Below are positions 33,830-45,366 of a stretch of 64,000 nt of DNA, in pieces (the stretch's first letter is position 1; each line of letters starts with the position of its first letter). The notes below the pieces were generated by a model that ran no database searches, was not told the DNA's origin, and saw only the letters and a list, made by a program, of their open reading frames with translations. A program made the position numbers and the translations under genes. Source of the stretch: Tragulus kanchil. Lineage: Eukaryota > Chordata > Mammalia > Artiodactyla > Tragulidae. Location of the stretch: contig JAIOJX010000025.1 of NCBI GenBank assembly GCA_022376925.1, forward strand, positions 96,499,608 through 96,563,607, read 5' to 3'.

Positions 33830-35908
33830 CTTAAATTAGCCAGTAATGACAGTGGCTAGTGAGAACTTGAAATGTGGCCATCTCAAATTTTGTGTTGTTG
33901 AATGTAAAGGATACAGTGGATTGCAAAGGTAGAGTCTGAAAAAGAAGGCAGACTATCTTTCTAACCTTTTTATGTTGACTTCGTGTCCAAATGATAATAT
34001 TGCTGATTAAACAGGTTAAATAAAACATCACTAAAATTAATTTCACTTGTTATTTTCATATTTTTGGTAGCTACTAGAAAATTTAAAATTGCCCATGTGG
34101 CTTACACTGTACTTTTGTTGGATAATGTTACTTTATAGTTTCCAAAGGCTGCCCTCATATATGGAGCACACATCATGTGCTGGGCCTTAGGCAGGTGACT
34201 GATGATTAAAAGATAAATTAGATGAAGCTCATGGAACTGAGAGAAAATAAGCATTTACCTGATACAGCATAATGAGTGTTGTGCTTGGACAGCGATATTA
34301 TGGGGGAAAAAGTTAACAGATTTGAGCCATATTATGTTGAATTTGACTTATACTTCTTCTGTGTACTGGTTGAAAAGTTTATTGGCATCTCTGATCCTCA
34401 GTGCCCTTAACTGTATAATAGTAATCATTATATTTACCTTATTTACTTGTGTAATATTTGCAAAGCTTGTAGTTAGTGTTTAATAAATGTCATTTAATTT
34501 TATGATCAACGTTCTATGATGTTATGGTAGGAAATGAAGAGCCTTTGTGCCTCATGGTGATAAAGTATGGGAGGTGAGGTTTATAGAAAGTGTCATTTGA
34601 CAAGAGTCACTAAGATCACCAAGACTATGCCAAGTGGAGGAGAGATGGCAAGAGTCAGTGATAATAATAAAAACTAATAGGTACTCACTGTGTGCTGGGT
34701 ACTGTTCTAAGCATTGCACCTGTTGATAGCTCATTAAGAAATACTCTACGTAGGCACTTTAATTATATTCCTATTTTACAGACACTAGGAATAGGTACAA
34801 AGAAGTGAACTAACTTCTCCAAGGTCACAATCCTAAGCGGAGACACAGATGAGAATGGATCCATGTCCTTAAATTAGCCAGTAATGACAGTGGCTAGTGA
34901 GAACTTGAAATGTGGCCATCTCAAATTTTGTGTTGTTGAATGTAAAGGATACAGTGGATTGCAAAGGTAGAGTCTGAAAAAGAAGGCAGACTATCTTTCT
35001 AACCTTTTTATGTTGACTTCGTGTCCAAATGATAATATTGCTGATTAAACAGGTTAAATAAAACATCACTAAAATTAATTTCACTTGTTATTTTCATATT
35101 TTTGGTAGCTACTAGAAAATTTAAAATTGCCCATGTGGCTTACACTGTACTTTTGTTGGATAATGTTACTTTATAGTTTCCAAAGGCTGCCCTCATATAT
35201 GGAGCACACATCATGTGCTGGGCCTTAGGCAGGTGACTGATGATTAAAAGATAAATTAGATGAAGCTCATGGAACTGAGAGAAAATAAGCATTTACCTGA
35301 TACAGCATAATGAGTGTTGTGCTTGGACAGCGATATTATGGGGGAAAAAGTTAACAGATTTGAGCCATATTATGTTGAATTTGACTTATACTTCTTCTGT
35401 GTACTGGTTGAAAAGTTTATTGGCATCTCTGATCCTCAGTGCCCTTAACTGTATAATAGTAATCATTATATTTACCTTATTTACTTGTGTAATATTTGCA
35501 AAGCTTGTAGTTAGTGTTTAATAAATGTCATTTAATTTTATGATCAACGTTCTATGATGTTATGGTAGGAAATGAAGAGCCTTTGTGCCTCATGGTGATA
35601 AAGTATGGGAGGTGAGGTTTATAGAAAGTGTCATTTGACAAGAGTCACTAAGATCACCAAGACTATGCCAAGTGGAGGAGAGATGGCAAGAGTCAGTGAT
35701 AATAATAAAAACTAATAGGTACTCACTGTGTGCTGGGTACTGTTCTAAGCATTGCACCTGTTGATAGCTCATTAAGAAATACTCTACGTAGGCACTTTAA
35801 TTATATTCCTATTTTACAGACACTAGGAATAGGTACAAAGAAGTGAACTAACTTCTCCAAGGTCACAATCCTAAGCGGAGACACAGATGAGAATGGATCC
35901 ATGTCCTT
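33830..35908. repeat. tandem duplication M (2 x 1.04 kb)
   Basis: Copy 1 is 33830-34869 and copy 2 is 34868-35908, offset 1038, joined without filler (CTTAAATTAG meets GTCCTTA, microhomology CTTA). I see no difference between copies. Copy 1 stops inside a MIR that is complete only in copy 2. Confidence 0.97.
34658..34869 (+). repeat. MIR SINE cut by a duplication junction
   Basis: TACTCACTGTGTGCTGGGTAC, CTATTTTACAGACACTAGGA and ACTTCTCCAAGGTCACA are MIR blocks. The 3' end is lost where copy 2 begins. An earlier MIR-like piece (CTCTGATCCTCAGTGCCC) lies at 34385-34500. Confidence 0.75.
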
Positions 35909-35960
35909 AGGCTCCAGAATCCATGCTTCTAAACACTCTGCTGTACTGCCCAGAGAAAAA
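35696..35960 (+). repeat. MIR SINE, complete copy
   Basis: Duplicate of 34658-34869 that runs on through GGCTCCAGAATCCATGCTTC and GCTGTACTGCC, the proper MIR 3' end. This identifies the right flank of duplication M as ancestral. Confidence 0.78.
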
Positions 35961-35964
35961 CGAT

Positions 35965-36240
35965 CAAGAGCAGGTCATGGTAGAACCTGGTGCACCTTTT
36001 ACCACGCCTGGAATGAAGCATATGTGAGGGTGTGGGCTGGAAGTATGAGGGAAACAACTGCCTAGTGGTGAGACCAAAGAGGTTGATGCGGGTTTACTAG
36101 TAAGGGACTTTGATTGTCTTGCTAAGGAATCTAGATTTTATTCTATAAATAGTGGGAAGCCATGGAAGATTCCTAAATTGGAAGTAATATGATCAGAATT
36201 TTAGAAAGTAAATTCTAACAGAGTGCACAGGAGCAGATAG
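35965..36240 (-). mobile_element. L2 LINE antisense fragment
   Basis: Reverse L2: ATCTAGATTTTATTCTATAA, GTGGGAAGCCATGGAAGATT and GTAATATGATCAGAATTTT match the reverse complement of the L2 block that normally reads TCAGATCATGTCACTC, then CCATGGCTTCCCA. Confidence 0.6.
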
Positions 36241-37280
36241 CAATCGGCAGCAAGGAGACTGCTTATGAGAATACAAAGAGGACTGTACCCCACAAGCGAG
36301 GAATGTTGGTGACGTGAGTTTGGGAGGTGGTAACAGGGATGCACTGAGAAGGTGGAGTTCCTGGGCTTGGGGGTAGGAATCATATTGTGTAGCTCATTAT
36401 GTCATTTTATCATTCTCGTTCTCCACAGTTGTCCATGCTTGTTTTTACCTGGCATATGCTTCTGAGTTGGTCCAGAATTTTCAGTTTTCTTCCTGTTTTT
36501 TTCCCCCTTTCTTTCTCTCAAATGACCTTTGCACTGTTATTTATATTATGGAGATTATGACACATGATAATGATTATGCTTTAGGTTATAGCTCTATGTA
36601 CAATACAGTGTGATTATTATTCATTTGCATTTTTCCTTAATGCTTAATGGTATACTAGACACCAATAATCACCTAATTGCTATGTAGTTATTGAAACCAG
36701 ATATAATGCTATGTTAAAGATTACCCTGATTATGAGGTAAATTTATAAGATGCTTTCATTGCCTAGTTTTAGGTCTGCAAAATTTTTAAGATGCAAAAGG
36801 TTGAATGAGGCATTGAAACCTCAATAACTCTCCCATTCAGTGCCTGTCTCATTTGACTGTTAGGGTAACCTCTGTACACAAATGAACTGACTCTGGTAAG
36901 ACTCATTATTTGATGAGATCTGGCAGCATGAGAATCTATAATAATACTCTGCAGCATTCTGGGAAAACCATTGTTCCCTAAAATGAGGGCTGATCAGACA
37001 TAAGACTCTTGTACTTTTGTCTCTAGCTAGATTTTCTACCATGAAAATATTTTCTCTTCCCTACTCACTATTTGTATGTCTTATACAGATGTACATATCA
37101 TGACTTTCTTACTTTTTAAAAATAATTCTACTTAGGTTTTCACTGATGTTTCTTAAATTATAACAGCAGTTTGACTTTCCAGTTATTAAGCAAAAATTTG
37201 AAATGTAACTTCAACAGTGGAAAAGATGTGTAAGAAGGAAATACACCCCAGCCTGAGCCAAGCAAATGATCCAGCTCTAC
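36241..37280. other. unassigned unique sequence
   Basis: AT-rich, with no confident repeat and no coding signal. Unduplicated. Confidence 0.4.
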
Positions 37281-37619
37281 TCATTCTGTGTCATAGCTCA
37301 ACACTGGATCTCTTGCGGGCATGACTTGGCCATGGGGCGCAGAGGTGACAAAGTCCTGGGTGGAGATGTGCCGGTCATTGCTGGCACTTGAGCGGTGCAT
37401 CAGGAGGATCCCAGATCTCTGATTATGGCTGTTCCACCACAGTTCATACACTGATATGTCTGAGAATCCACACAGGCCTATACTGCCCTGTAGTGTGACT
37501 CCGTAACAGGGGAGGGAGCAGAGGAGCCTGGAGGCAGTGACAGCTGTGAGGGACAAAAGGGACTTGTACTCAAGGCTGTTTCTGACAAGGACAAGGAAAA
37601 CAGTTGAGGGTTTCTTCAC
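37281..37619 (-). other. unidentified 112-codon open frame in a GC-richer patch
   Basis: An uninterrupted 112-codon frame with an N-terminal hydrophobic stretch, several Cys residues and an Asp-Thr-Glu end, ending in a TGA-type stop at 37281. The patch 37250-37760 has visibly more G+C and CpG than its AT-rich surroundings. I recognise no protein family. It lies directly 5' of the L1 ORF1 remnant, on the opposite strand, so it may be antisense L1 5' sequence, a processed pseudogene fragment or chance. I would not call it a gene. Confidence 0.2.
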
Positions 37620-38623
37620 AGGAAGTGCATCAGAGATAGCTCAGACCTTTGTCTGTGGATGACAAGGAGACAGGAGCCCACCTGGGCATCGCCCCTACCT
37701 TGCTTCAGTACTTCCCACCTCTGGGGCAAAGGTCCTAGTGCTGGAAAAGTGGAAAACATGTACTTAAAGAGAAGAGAGAGAGCAAAGGGGATTGAAAATG
37801 TATTTGAGGAAATTATGGCTGAGAAATTCCTAAACCTGAAGGAAGCAAATGTCCAGATACAGAAGGGTCCCAAAGCACAGAGGATCCCAAAGAAGATGAA
37901 CCCAAATAGACCTACACCAAGACATATAATAATTAAAATGGCAAAATTAAAGAGAGAATTCTAAAGACTGCAAGAGAAAAGTAGCCAGATACAATTCCCA
38001 TAAGGATATTAGCTGAGCTCTCTGGAGAAACTTTGCAGGTCAGAAGAGACTGGCATGGTATATTCAAAGAGCTGAAAAGGAAAAGCCTGCAACCTGATAC
38101 TCTGCCTAGGAAGATTATCATTTAGAATGAAGGAGAGAGGAAAAAACTTCTCAGATAAGCAAATGCTAAAAGAGGTTATTAATACTAAAGAAATGTTAAA
38201 AAGGTACCTCTCTAAGTGGAAAAAAGTGAGAATCTATAGGAAAGTGAAATATCCTACTAGGAAAAGCAAATATATAGTAAGGGACAAGGTTCAGTCATTT
38301 AAATAAGCAGTATTAGGATAAAAATAACAAAAAAATTGTAACAATGATATCAACTTCAGTAAATATTTAAGGGATAAACATAAAGATGTAGAGTATGATA
38401 TCAAAGCCCCAAAATGTAGGACGAGGAATAAGAAATGTAGGTATTTTAGAAAATGTTTGAATTTAAATGACTTCCAGATTAAAACAAGCAGCTATAGTTA
38501 TAGGCCAACATATAGGAACCCCACAGTAATCTCAACAGTGAAAATCTAAAAGCCTTTTTCTCTAATTCAGGAAAAACATAAAGATGCCAACTCTCACCAC
38601 CTCTATTTAACATAGTATTGGAA

Positions 38624-38848
38624 GTCCTGTGCTAAGTTGCTTTAGTCATGTCTGACTCTTTGAGACCCTATGGACTGCTCTGCCAGACTCCTCTGTCCAG
38701 GGGATTCTCCAAGCAAGAGTACTGGAGTGGGTTGCCATTCCCTCCTCCAGGGGATTTTTCTAACCCAGACATTGAACCTGCATCTCATATGTCTCCTGCA
38801 TTGGCAGATGAGTTCTTTACCACTGGCACCACCTGCAAAGCCCAGTGA
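38624..38848 (-). mobile_element. Bov-tA SINE inside L1 ORF2
   Basis: GCTAAGTTGCTTTAGTCATG, CTGGAGTGGGTTGCCATTCC, CTCCTCCAGGGGATTTTTC and ATTGGCAGATGAGTTCTTTA. It interrupts the L1 just after the TTGGAAGTCCT of the RT region. The minus-strand open frame 38642-38863 is the SINE read through. Confidence 0.93.
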
Positions 38849-39352
38849 ATTCAGTAAAGCCATAGGTTAGAATATTAGTATATACAGACCTATTGCTTTT
38901 TATATGCTAATAATGAACTATCAAAAAGAGAAAGAAAAAAATCTCCTTTAAAATCACATTGAAAAGAGTAAAACGTCTAGGAATAAACTTAACGAGGAGA
39001 TAAAAGATATATTCTCTGAAAACTGTAAAGCATTAATGAAGTAAATTAAAGATGATATAAAGAAATGGAGAGATTTGCCATGCTTTTGGATTGGAAAAAT
39101 TAATATTGTTTAAATTACCATACTACCCAAAGCAATCAGCATATTTAATGCAATCCCTATCAAAATACCCATGATTTCCTTCAAATATGTAGAACAAATA
39201 ATTCTAAAATTCATATGGAACCACAAAAGACCCTGAATTACTGAAACAGACCTGAGAAAAAAAGAACAAGACTGCTGGTATCATCCGACCAAACTTCAGA
39301 CTATAATACAAAGTTATAGTAATCAAAAGAGCAGGGTACTGGCATGGAAAAA

Positions 39353-39379
39353 GATATATATATATATATATATATATAT
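39353..39379. repeat. (TA)n microsatellite
   Basis: About 13 TA units inside L1 ORF2, where the L1 family has no such repeat. It is therefore a later expansion. Confidence 0.95.
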
Positions 39380-40800
39380 TAATGGGACAGAGACTCAGAA
39401 ATAAACCCACACTTATGGTCAATTAATCTATGAAAAAGAGGCAAGAATATACAATACAGAAAAAAACAACCTCTTCAGTAAGTGGTGCTGGAAATATTGA
39501 ACAGCTACATGTAAAAGAATGAAATTAGAACATTCTTTAACATAGTATGAAAAAGTCAACTCAGAATGCAGCAAGAGCCTAAATGAAAGTCCTAAAACTA
39601 GAAAACTCATAGAGGAAAACATAGGCATAAATCAGAGCAATATTATTTGGACCTGTCTCCTAAAACAAGAGAAATAAAAGTCTAAATGAACAAATAGAGC
39701 ATAATTAAACTTAAATGCTTTTGCACAGCAAAGAAAACCATTTACAAAATGAAAAGACAACATATGAAATGGGAGAAAATCTTTTGAGTGATATGATCAA
39801 CAGTGGGTAAATATAAAAATATAAATAGCTTACACAACTCAATATCTGAAACAAACAAATCAGTCAAAAAAATATACAGAGGACCTGAATAGACATTTTT
39901 CCAAAGACAACATATAGATGGCTAACAGGCACATGAAAATATGCTCCAAATTGCTAATTATTAGAGAAATGCAAATTAAAAAATGAGACATCACCACACA
40001 CCTGTCATAAGGGCTATAATCAAAATGTCTACAAACAACAAATATTGTTAAGGATATGGAGGAAAGTGGACCTCTGTACACTGTTGATGGGAATGTACAT
40101 TGGTGCAGCCACTGTGGAAAATATTATGGAAGTTACTCAAAAAACTAAAAATAGAGCTGCCATAAGACTCAGTAATTCTACTCCTGATAATATATCTGGA
40201 AAAAAAATACAACTAATTTGAAAATATACTTGCACCCCAATGTTCATAGCAGCACTATTTACAATAACCAAGATGTGAAAACAGTCCAAATGTCCATGAG
40301 CAGATGAATGGATAAAGATGTAGCATATATACACAATGGGATATTACTCAGTCATAAGGAGATTAAATTCTGCCATTTGCAACATCATGCATGCACCTAG
40401 AGAATATTATACTTAATGAAATAGGTAAGAGAAAGACCCATACTGTATAATATCACTTATATGTGATATTTGCCACGTCGATGTGTGGCAGTAAACAGCA
40501 AAACCCTGTGAAAAAAAGAGAAATAAATGAAACTCTATAGCAAAACAAAAGAGACTCACAGATATAGAGAACAAAATCATGGTGACCAATTGGAAGAGGA
40601 AGTAGGGATGAGCAAATTAGGAGTGTGGGATTAAGAGATACGAATGATTATGTGTAAAATAGATAAGCAACAGGGATACAGCACAGGAAATTATAAATAT
40701 TATCTTGAAATAGCATTTAATGGAATATAATCTGTGAAAATATTGAATTACTGTGTTCTACACCTGCAACTAAAATAATGTTGCAAATTAACTAATTATT

Positions 40801-41125
40801 AGGTTAGAAAAAGGACTATAACTGGAAAGGTTAACCTGGGAAGAGATGAAGGCTATACCTTCTGAGACAAGAGGGGAGGAGGTAAGCATGAGTAAACATA
40901 AAACCACCTTTAAGTTACAGGGATAGTGTGGTGGTAAAGAGCAAGGAGATGAAGATATATTGAAGCAGAGAAGCTTCAACTTTCTTTGAAACAGTAGATG
41001 AAGTCTTCTGCTAAGTGTAAAAAGGTGCCATTTGGAGCTTGAGGATTATGAAAAAAGAAATGCAGGTCTGGTAAATGTTAATGCATGATGAGGAGTAATG
41101 TGAAATGTAGAGGTGTGAGGTCTCG
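40801..41125. other. unassigned spacer
   Basis: Purine-rich unique sequence after the L1 3' end. Nothing recognisable. Confidence 0.4.
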
Positions 41126-41129
41126 GTGT

Positions 41130-41520
41130 GACCTTGTTAAATAAAAATCAGATCCTGTCACTCTCTTGGTTTAAATGCTACAAGGAGCTCCCATTGCTCT
41201 TCAGAATGAAGATCAAAATTCTTAACATGATGCACAGTCCCTCCATGATCTTACCTGCTTTCCCTTGTTCCTGGCTCCTCTGTGTTACATGTGCTATGTT
41301 TAGTCCCACTGACTGACTGTGTGCTTCATGCTTCAGGGCATGAAGTGCTTCTGTAAAGTGCTTCTCCCAGCTCTTGGCCTTGTTGACATCCACTCATCTT
41401 TCAGAACCCCCAAAATACCTAACTCCCATAAGAAAGCTTCTCTAATTCTTCAGACTACACATTCTAAGACTACTCTTTCTTTATATTTCCCCTGAATATA
41501 ATTAAATAAATCACTGTACA
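41130..41520 (+). mobile_element. L2 LINE fragment
   Basis: One of the clearest L2 pieces here: AATCAGATCCTGTCACTCTC, GAAGATCAAAATTCTTAACA, CAGTCCCTCCATGATCTTAC, TTCATGCTTCAGGGCATGAAG, CTTCTCCCAGCTCTTGGCC and CATCTTTCAGAACCCC stand in L2 ORF 3' order. Confidence 0.72.
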
Positions 41521-42020
41521 AATCAAGAGAAGCCTGGCTTGAATTTAGGATGAATTTATGTGCACTTAGCACTGGTAGTATAATTTGTGGGGTCCAGTGC
41601 AAAATGAAAATGCACACACTTTGTTCAAAAAAATTATAAGAATTTCAAGACAGTGACAGCTGAGCATTAAAACAAGCAGGGGGCCCTTCTGATAATGGTG
41701 CCTAGTGTATCTGTGTAAGGCATACACTTATGAAGTTACCTTGTGAGAGAGTCTCTTGCAGGGAACAGGGTCTAATGAACTCTAGATTTATTATTCCAGT
41801 AAATTTCGAGGGGTGCCACTTAACAGTGCTGGTGAGGGCACTGTTGAAATGATGAACCCCTGTGCTTAGAACAGAATGGGCACATAAGGAAGTCCAAATG
41901 AGGCTGATAGACTGGTTGAGTAGGCAGCAGTAGAATGTCACTGCAGTGAAATTTTAGGGTGATGGATGATATAATTGAATACTGTGCATTGTTTATTAAT
42001 GCATCAAGTCAGCATTTAAT
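41521..42020. other. unassigned unique sequence
   Basis: No confident repeat and no coding signal. A GTGCAAAATGAAAATGCACAC inverted-like patch occurs near 41600. Confidence 0.4.
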
Positions 42021-42021
42021 A

Positions 42022-42236
42022 TTTTGTTGTTGTTTAGTTGTTAAGTCAAGCCCAAGTCTTTTGCCACCTCATGAACTGTAGCCTTCTAGAGTCCTCCGTC
42101 CATGGGATTTTCCAGGCAAGAATACTGGAATGGTTTGCCGTTTCCTTCTCCAGGGAGTCTTCCTGACCCAGGGATGGAACCTGCATCTCCTGCACTGGCA
42201 GGTGGATGATTTACCACTGAGCCAGCAAGGAAGCCT
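42022..42236 (-). mobile_element. Bov-tA SINE
   Basis: Reverse copy: CCATGGGATTTTCCAGGCAAG, TTTCCTTCTCCAGGGAGTCTT and CACTGAGCCAGCAAGGAAGCC. Confidence 0.93.
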
Positions 42237-42339
42237 GTTTTAAATTTTAGCTCATTTTATGTTGATGGGAGAAGCAATTTAATTTTTAAGTCTCCCCAAA
42301 AAGAAGTCCTTGAGATATGTTAGAAAAGGCTAAGATTTG

Positions 42340-42540
42340 GAGGCAGAGTGATTTAAAGAATTGGTTCTAGGGTTGGCGAACCTGTTTCAAGCTCAAGCTT
42401 ACCAGTTACAAGCTCTGTGACCTTGACAGTTATAAGCTTCTCTGTGCTTTAATTTTGAGGGGGAGTGTATAACTTGGATATAATGTTAATATCTTCTGTG
42501 TTTGTTTAAGGAACAAATGAATGAATGAATAATGCCTGGT
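42340..42540 (+). repeat. MIR SINE
   Basis: GAGTGATTTAAAGAATTGGT, TTACAAGCTCTGTGACCTTG and ATGCCTGGTTCATAG match MIR in order. It is the target of the next SINE. Confidence 0.7.
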
Positions 42541-42547
42541 TCATAGT

Positions 42548-42752
42548 GCGTGCATGCTAAGTTGATTCAGTCATGTTTAACACTTTGCAACCCTATGGAC
42601 CGTGGCCCACCAGGCTCCTCTCTCCATAGGAATACTGAAGTCGCTATGCTCTCCTCCAGGGGATCTTCCTGATACAGGAATTGAACTTGTGTCTCTTAAC
42701 ATTTCCTACATTGGCAGACCAGTTCTTTACCCGCTGAGCCACCAGGGAAGCC
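42548..42752 (-). mobile_element. Bov-tA SINE inserted in MIR, with target-site duplication
   Basis: Reverse Bov-tA flanked by CCTGGTTCATAGT at 42535-42547 and 42753-42765 (13 bases). The duplicated site is the MIR 3' end, giving a clear relative age: the MIR is older. Confidence 0.94.
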
Positions 42753-42765
42753 CCTGGTTCATAGT

Positions 42766-43147
42766 AAGTTCTTATTATAATTTCATACTAGTGAACTCTT
42801 AGTTTTCTTTCAGTGAGGTAGTTGAGTTCATTTATGGTAATGCCATGAAGTGTAAACAGCTCAACTTAATTATTGGACTTAGGTGAATGCAACACATTAC
42901 TAGGATGGTTTGTGAAACTTGTGATGGGATCCATTTAACCAAAAGAAACATACTATACCATATAACTCATCTTCATTATAGTGCAGTAGGTGTCAAACAC
43001 ATATCTAGAACACATTGGCATATTCCTATATATTTCAATAAACTCTAGCATTTTATGTTAGTATCTTTAAAATCAGGGAGGCTAATTTTGGCAACCTTAA
43101 GATGATGACCAACTGTTAGAAACTGTGTACAACAAGCTGGCTTTAAT
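42766..43147. other. unassigned spacer
   Basis: AT-rich unique sequence with no recognisable feature. Confidence 0.4.
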
Positions 43148-43161
43148 AAACTATGGTTCTG

Positions 43162-43437
43162 GGTTTCCCTGGTGGTCCAGTGGGTAAAGAGTCTGCCTTA
43201 CAGTGCAAGCAGGCGCCAGTTCGATCCCTGGCCTGGGAAGATCCCACGTGCTGCAGAGCGGCTGGACCAGTGTGTCCAACTGCTAGCCAGCGCTCTGGAG
43301 CACATGCACCCACAGCTGGTGCTCTGCTATGAGACAGGCCGCTGCGATGGGAGGCCCACACAGGCCAAACAACAAAGATGGATGAAAATAAATAAATGAA
43401 AGACCAATAAAAGAGGCCTAAATTAAAAAAAAAAAAG
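43162..43437 (+). mobile_element. CHR-type tRNA-Glu SINE, short-tail form, with target-site duplication
   Basis: The head GGTTTCCCTGGTGGTCCAGT, a near-perfect B box AGTTCGATCCC at 43219-43229 and a shared body end in an A-rich tail. It lacks the C-rich 3' extension of the copies at 5904, 21348 and 61446. A 14-base target-site duplication, AAACTATGGTTCTG, lies at 43148-43161 and 43438-43451. Confidence 0.9.
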
Positions 43438-43451
43438 AAACTATGGTTCTG

Positions 43452-43990
43452 TCTTCTGCTTTGGTAATTCCTTTGAAATTGTCAATATACTATCATGTAC
43501 TATAATTGAGCATATCATATTTTTTAATTCTTAGGATGCCATTGTATTTTAGGTTGCTTTCTTCTGGAGAATATTCTGATCAATTCCTGAATCATTATCT
43601 CAGATAGTTTCATTGTCTGTAGGACCATCGACAAGATCATCTGTGGGTAAACCCCATAACCTCCAATGACTTCTCCATCTACATCTTCAGTCTACCTGTC
43701 TCTTATTGAGTTCCAGGTCTGAATGTACAGTTCTCCACTTGACATTTTCCCCAGGATATCCTCCAATAAATCAAACTTTACTTTCCTCAAGCCACATTTA
43801 TATTTTCTGAAAACCCAACTTATATTAAGTGATTTGTAGAATCCACCTTCTTAAAATTTTTGAATGCAAACTCAGCTTTTTATTCCTTTTGCCATTAGCC
43901 TTGTTCAGATCCTCATCATGTTTGCTCTTGGATACTGTGGTAGGCTGTCAACTACCTCTTACTCTTTAGTCTTATTTTCCTTGAATCTGT
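43452..43990 (+). mobile_element. spacer, then L2 LINE fragment
   Basis: Up to about 43860 nothing is assignable. From about 43870, CATTAGCCTTGTTCAGATCC and TCATCATGTTTGCTCTTGGA match the L2 block that reads GGTCCAGACCCTCATCATC. The L2 resumes at 44245 after a microsatellite and a SINE. Confidence 0.5.
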
Positions 43991-43995
43991 TCTTA

Positions 43996-44053
43996 TGTGT
44001 GTGTATGTGTGTGTGTGTCTCTGTGTGTGTGTGTCTCTGTGTATGTGTGTGTG
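43996..44053. repeat. (GT)n microsatellite
   Basis: Compound (GT)n with TATG and CTCT interruptions, at the 3' tail of the reverse SINE that follows. It probably grew from the SINE tail. Confidence 0.93.
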
Positions 44054-44240
44054 TGCTCAGTTGTTTCCAACTCTTTGTGACTTCATGTACTGGAGCCACC
44101 ATGCTTATCTGTCCATGGAATTTTCCAGGTAAAAAAGTACTGGACTGGGTTGCCATTTTCTACTCCAGGGAATCTTCCCAACCCAGGGATTGAACCCATG
44201 TCTCTTGCATGTTCAGCACTGGTGCCACCTTGGAAGCCCT
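44050..44240 (-). mobile_element. Bov-tA SINE
   Basis: GCTCAGTTGTTTCCAACTCT, TGGACTGGGTTGCCATTTTC and AACCCAGGGATTGAACCCAT, with a reversed head CCACCTTGGAAGCCC. It lies within an L2. Confidence 0.93.
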
Positions 44241-44244
44241 ATTC

Positions 44245-44455
44245 TACTGCTTACTGCATTCTACTCTACTAATCTACTATACTCACAGATTAAGCAGAAC
44301 AATTTTTCTAAATGACATTTTTCTGTTCACACTTTCAGTTATTTCCCCATTGCTCAGTAGGTAAATTCCAAATGTTTTAGAATGAAATATAAACACTTGC
44401 ACAATCTTTACCTAATTCTTCCTTCTTTTCACACCTTTTGCCACTTCACTGAGTT
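44245..44455 (+). mobile_element. L2 LINE fragment, continued
   Basis: AGCAGAACAATTTTTCTAAA, TTATTTCCCCATTGCTCAGT and CACAATCTTTACCTAATTC continue the L2 ORF order from 43870-43990. Duplication O starts inside it at 44401. Confidence 0.5.
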
Positions 44456-44779
44456 TAGGTGGTGTAGCAGTTACCACCAGAGCACATCAAAATGCAACTT
44501 ACAGCAGAGCGGAGCCTCCTTAGAGGACATGACATCCATGTTGAATTAGCCAGGCAAATATCAGAGAACTCCTGTAAAGAGATATATACTACAAATTATA
44601 ATTACTTGTTTACATGGGCAAATAGCTTCCATACTAGGAAACCTCAATTGTTTTCCAGCCTTATAATAGTTGGTACACAAAAAGCTGCATATAATTAATG
44701 GATATGATTTGGTGATCACTACAGTCAAGGCAATACACATGTGCATTACCTTTAGTAGTTTCCTTATGTCGCTTTTTTT

Positions 44780-45366
44780 GTGGTAAGAACACTGAACTTG
44801 AGAACTACCCTCCTAATAGATTTTGCAGTGTTCAATACCTTGTGGTTAACTATATGAACAATGTTAAACAGTGGATCTCTGGGACTTATTTTTCTTATAT
44901 AGCTGTTACCTTACACATATTGACAACTCTTTATATCCTACTCTCCCAATACCTTTCTGTTGTCTATTTCTGTATGCTTGACTATTTCATATGTTTCATG
45001 TAAGAAGAATAATCTGGATTTGTCCTTCTGTGAACTGACTTGTGGAGAAATTGGGACTCTTGTACACTGTTGAGTGTAAAATGGTGCAGCCATGACGGAA
45101 AATGTATGGGAGGGGGTTATCAGAAAATTAAAATTTAAACTACCATATAATCCACCGATCCCATTTCTGAGTACCTATCCAAAAGAATTGAAATCAAATC
45201 AAGATCTTGAAGAGATATCTTCACTCCCATGCTCACTGCAGCAGTATTCACAATTTATGGAAACAACCCAAATATCAATTGACAGATGAATAGATAAAGA
45301 GAATATGGTATATGCATATAAAAAGAAAGGAATTTTAGTATTCATGATAACATGGAATGACTTATA
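44780..45366 (-). mobile_element. L1M fragment with 5' inversion (twin-priming structure)
   Basis: 44780-45041 reads as reverse-strand L1 3' UTR and ORF2 end (GAGAACTACCCTCCTAATAG, GGTTAACTATATGAACAATG, TTTGTCCTTCTGTGAACTGA). At 45042 it switches to sense-strand ORF2 C-terminus (GGAGAAATTGGGACTCTTGT through CAGATGAATAGATAAAGAGA), ending at about 45366. The two parts are neighbours in the L1, missing only about 20-30 bases. A T7 run at 44773-44779 is the reversed tail. Duplicate at 45934-46520. Confidence 0.65.

Larger units (their letters stand above)
37770..40800 (+). mobile_element. L1M-type LINE, internally deleted, with SINE insertion
   Basis: The order of L1 parts is visible. ORF1p C-terminal half is at about 37776-38220: a frame continuing to 37964 contains FEEIMAEKF and TPRHIIIKMAKLK, then stops. 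The inter-ORF linker runs to about 38530. A jump follows into the ORF2 reverse-transcriptase region (CTCTCACCACCTCTATTTAA at 38591), and a reverse Bov-tA sits at 38624-38848. The ORF2 C-terminus continues through 39000-40420 (for example TWRGIN-like and WYW-like remnants) and the 3' UTR ends at about 40800. The endonuclease and the N-terminal half of RT are missing. Many stops; inactive. Confidence 0.8.

Noticed and set aside
684..35908. Array of repeats and spacers as a CRISPR-like or satellite system
   Set aside because: Each unit differs from the next and is present only twice, and the sequence is mammalian. There is no shared repeat or leader.
43996..44060. Possible Z-DNA or regulatory element
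   Set aside because: A plain (GT)n microsatellite grown from a SINE tail; nothing beyond low complexity supports regulation.
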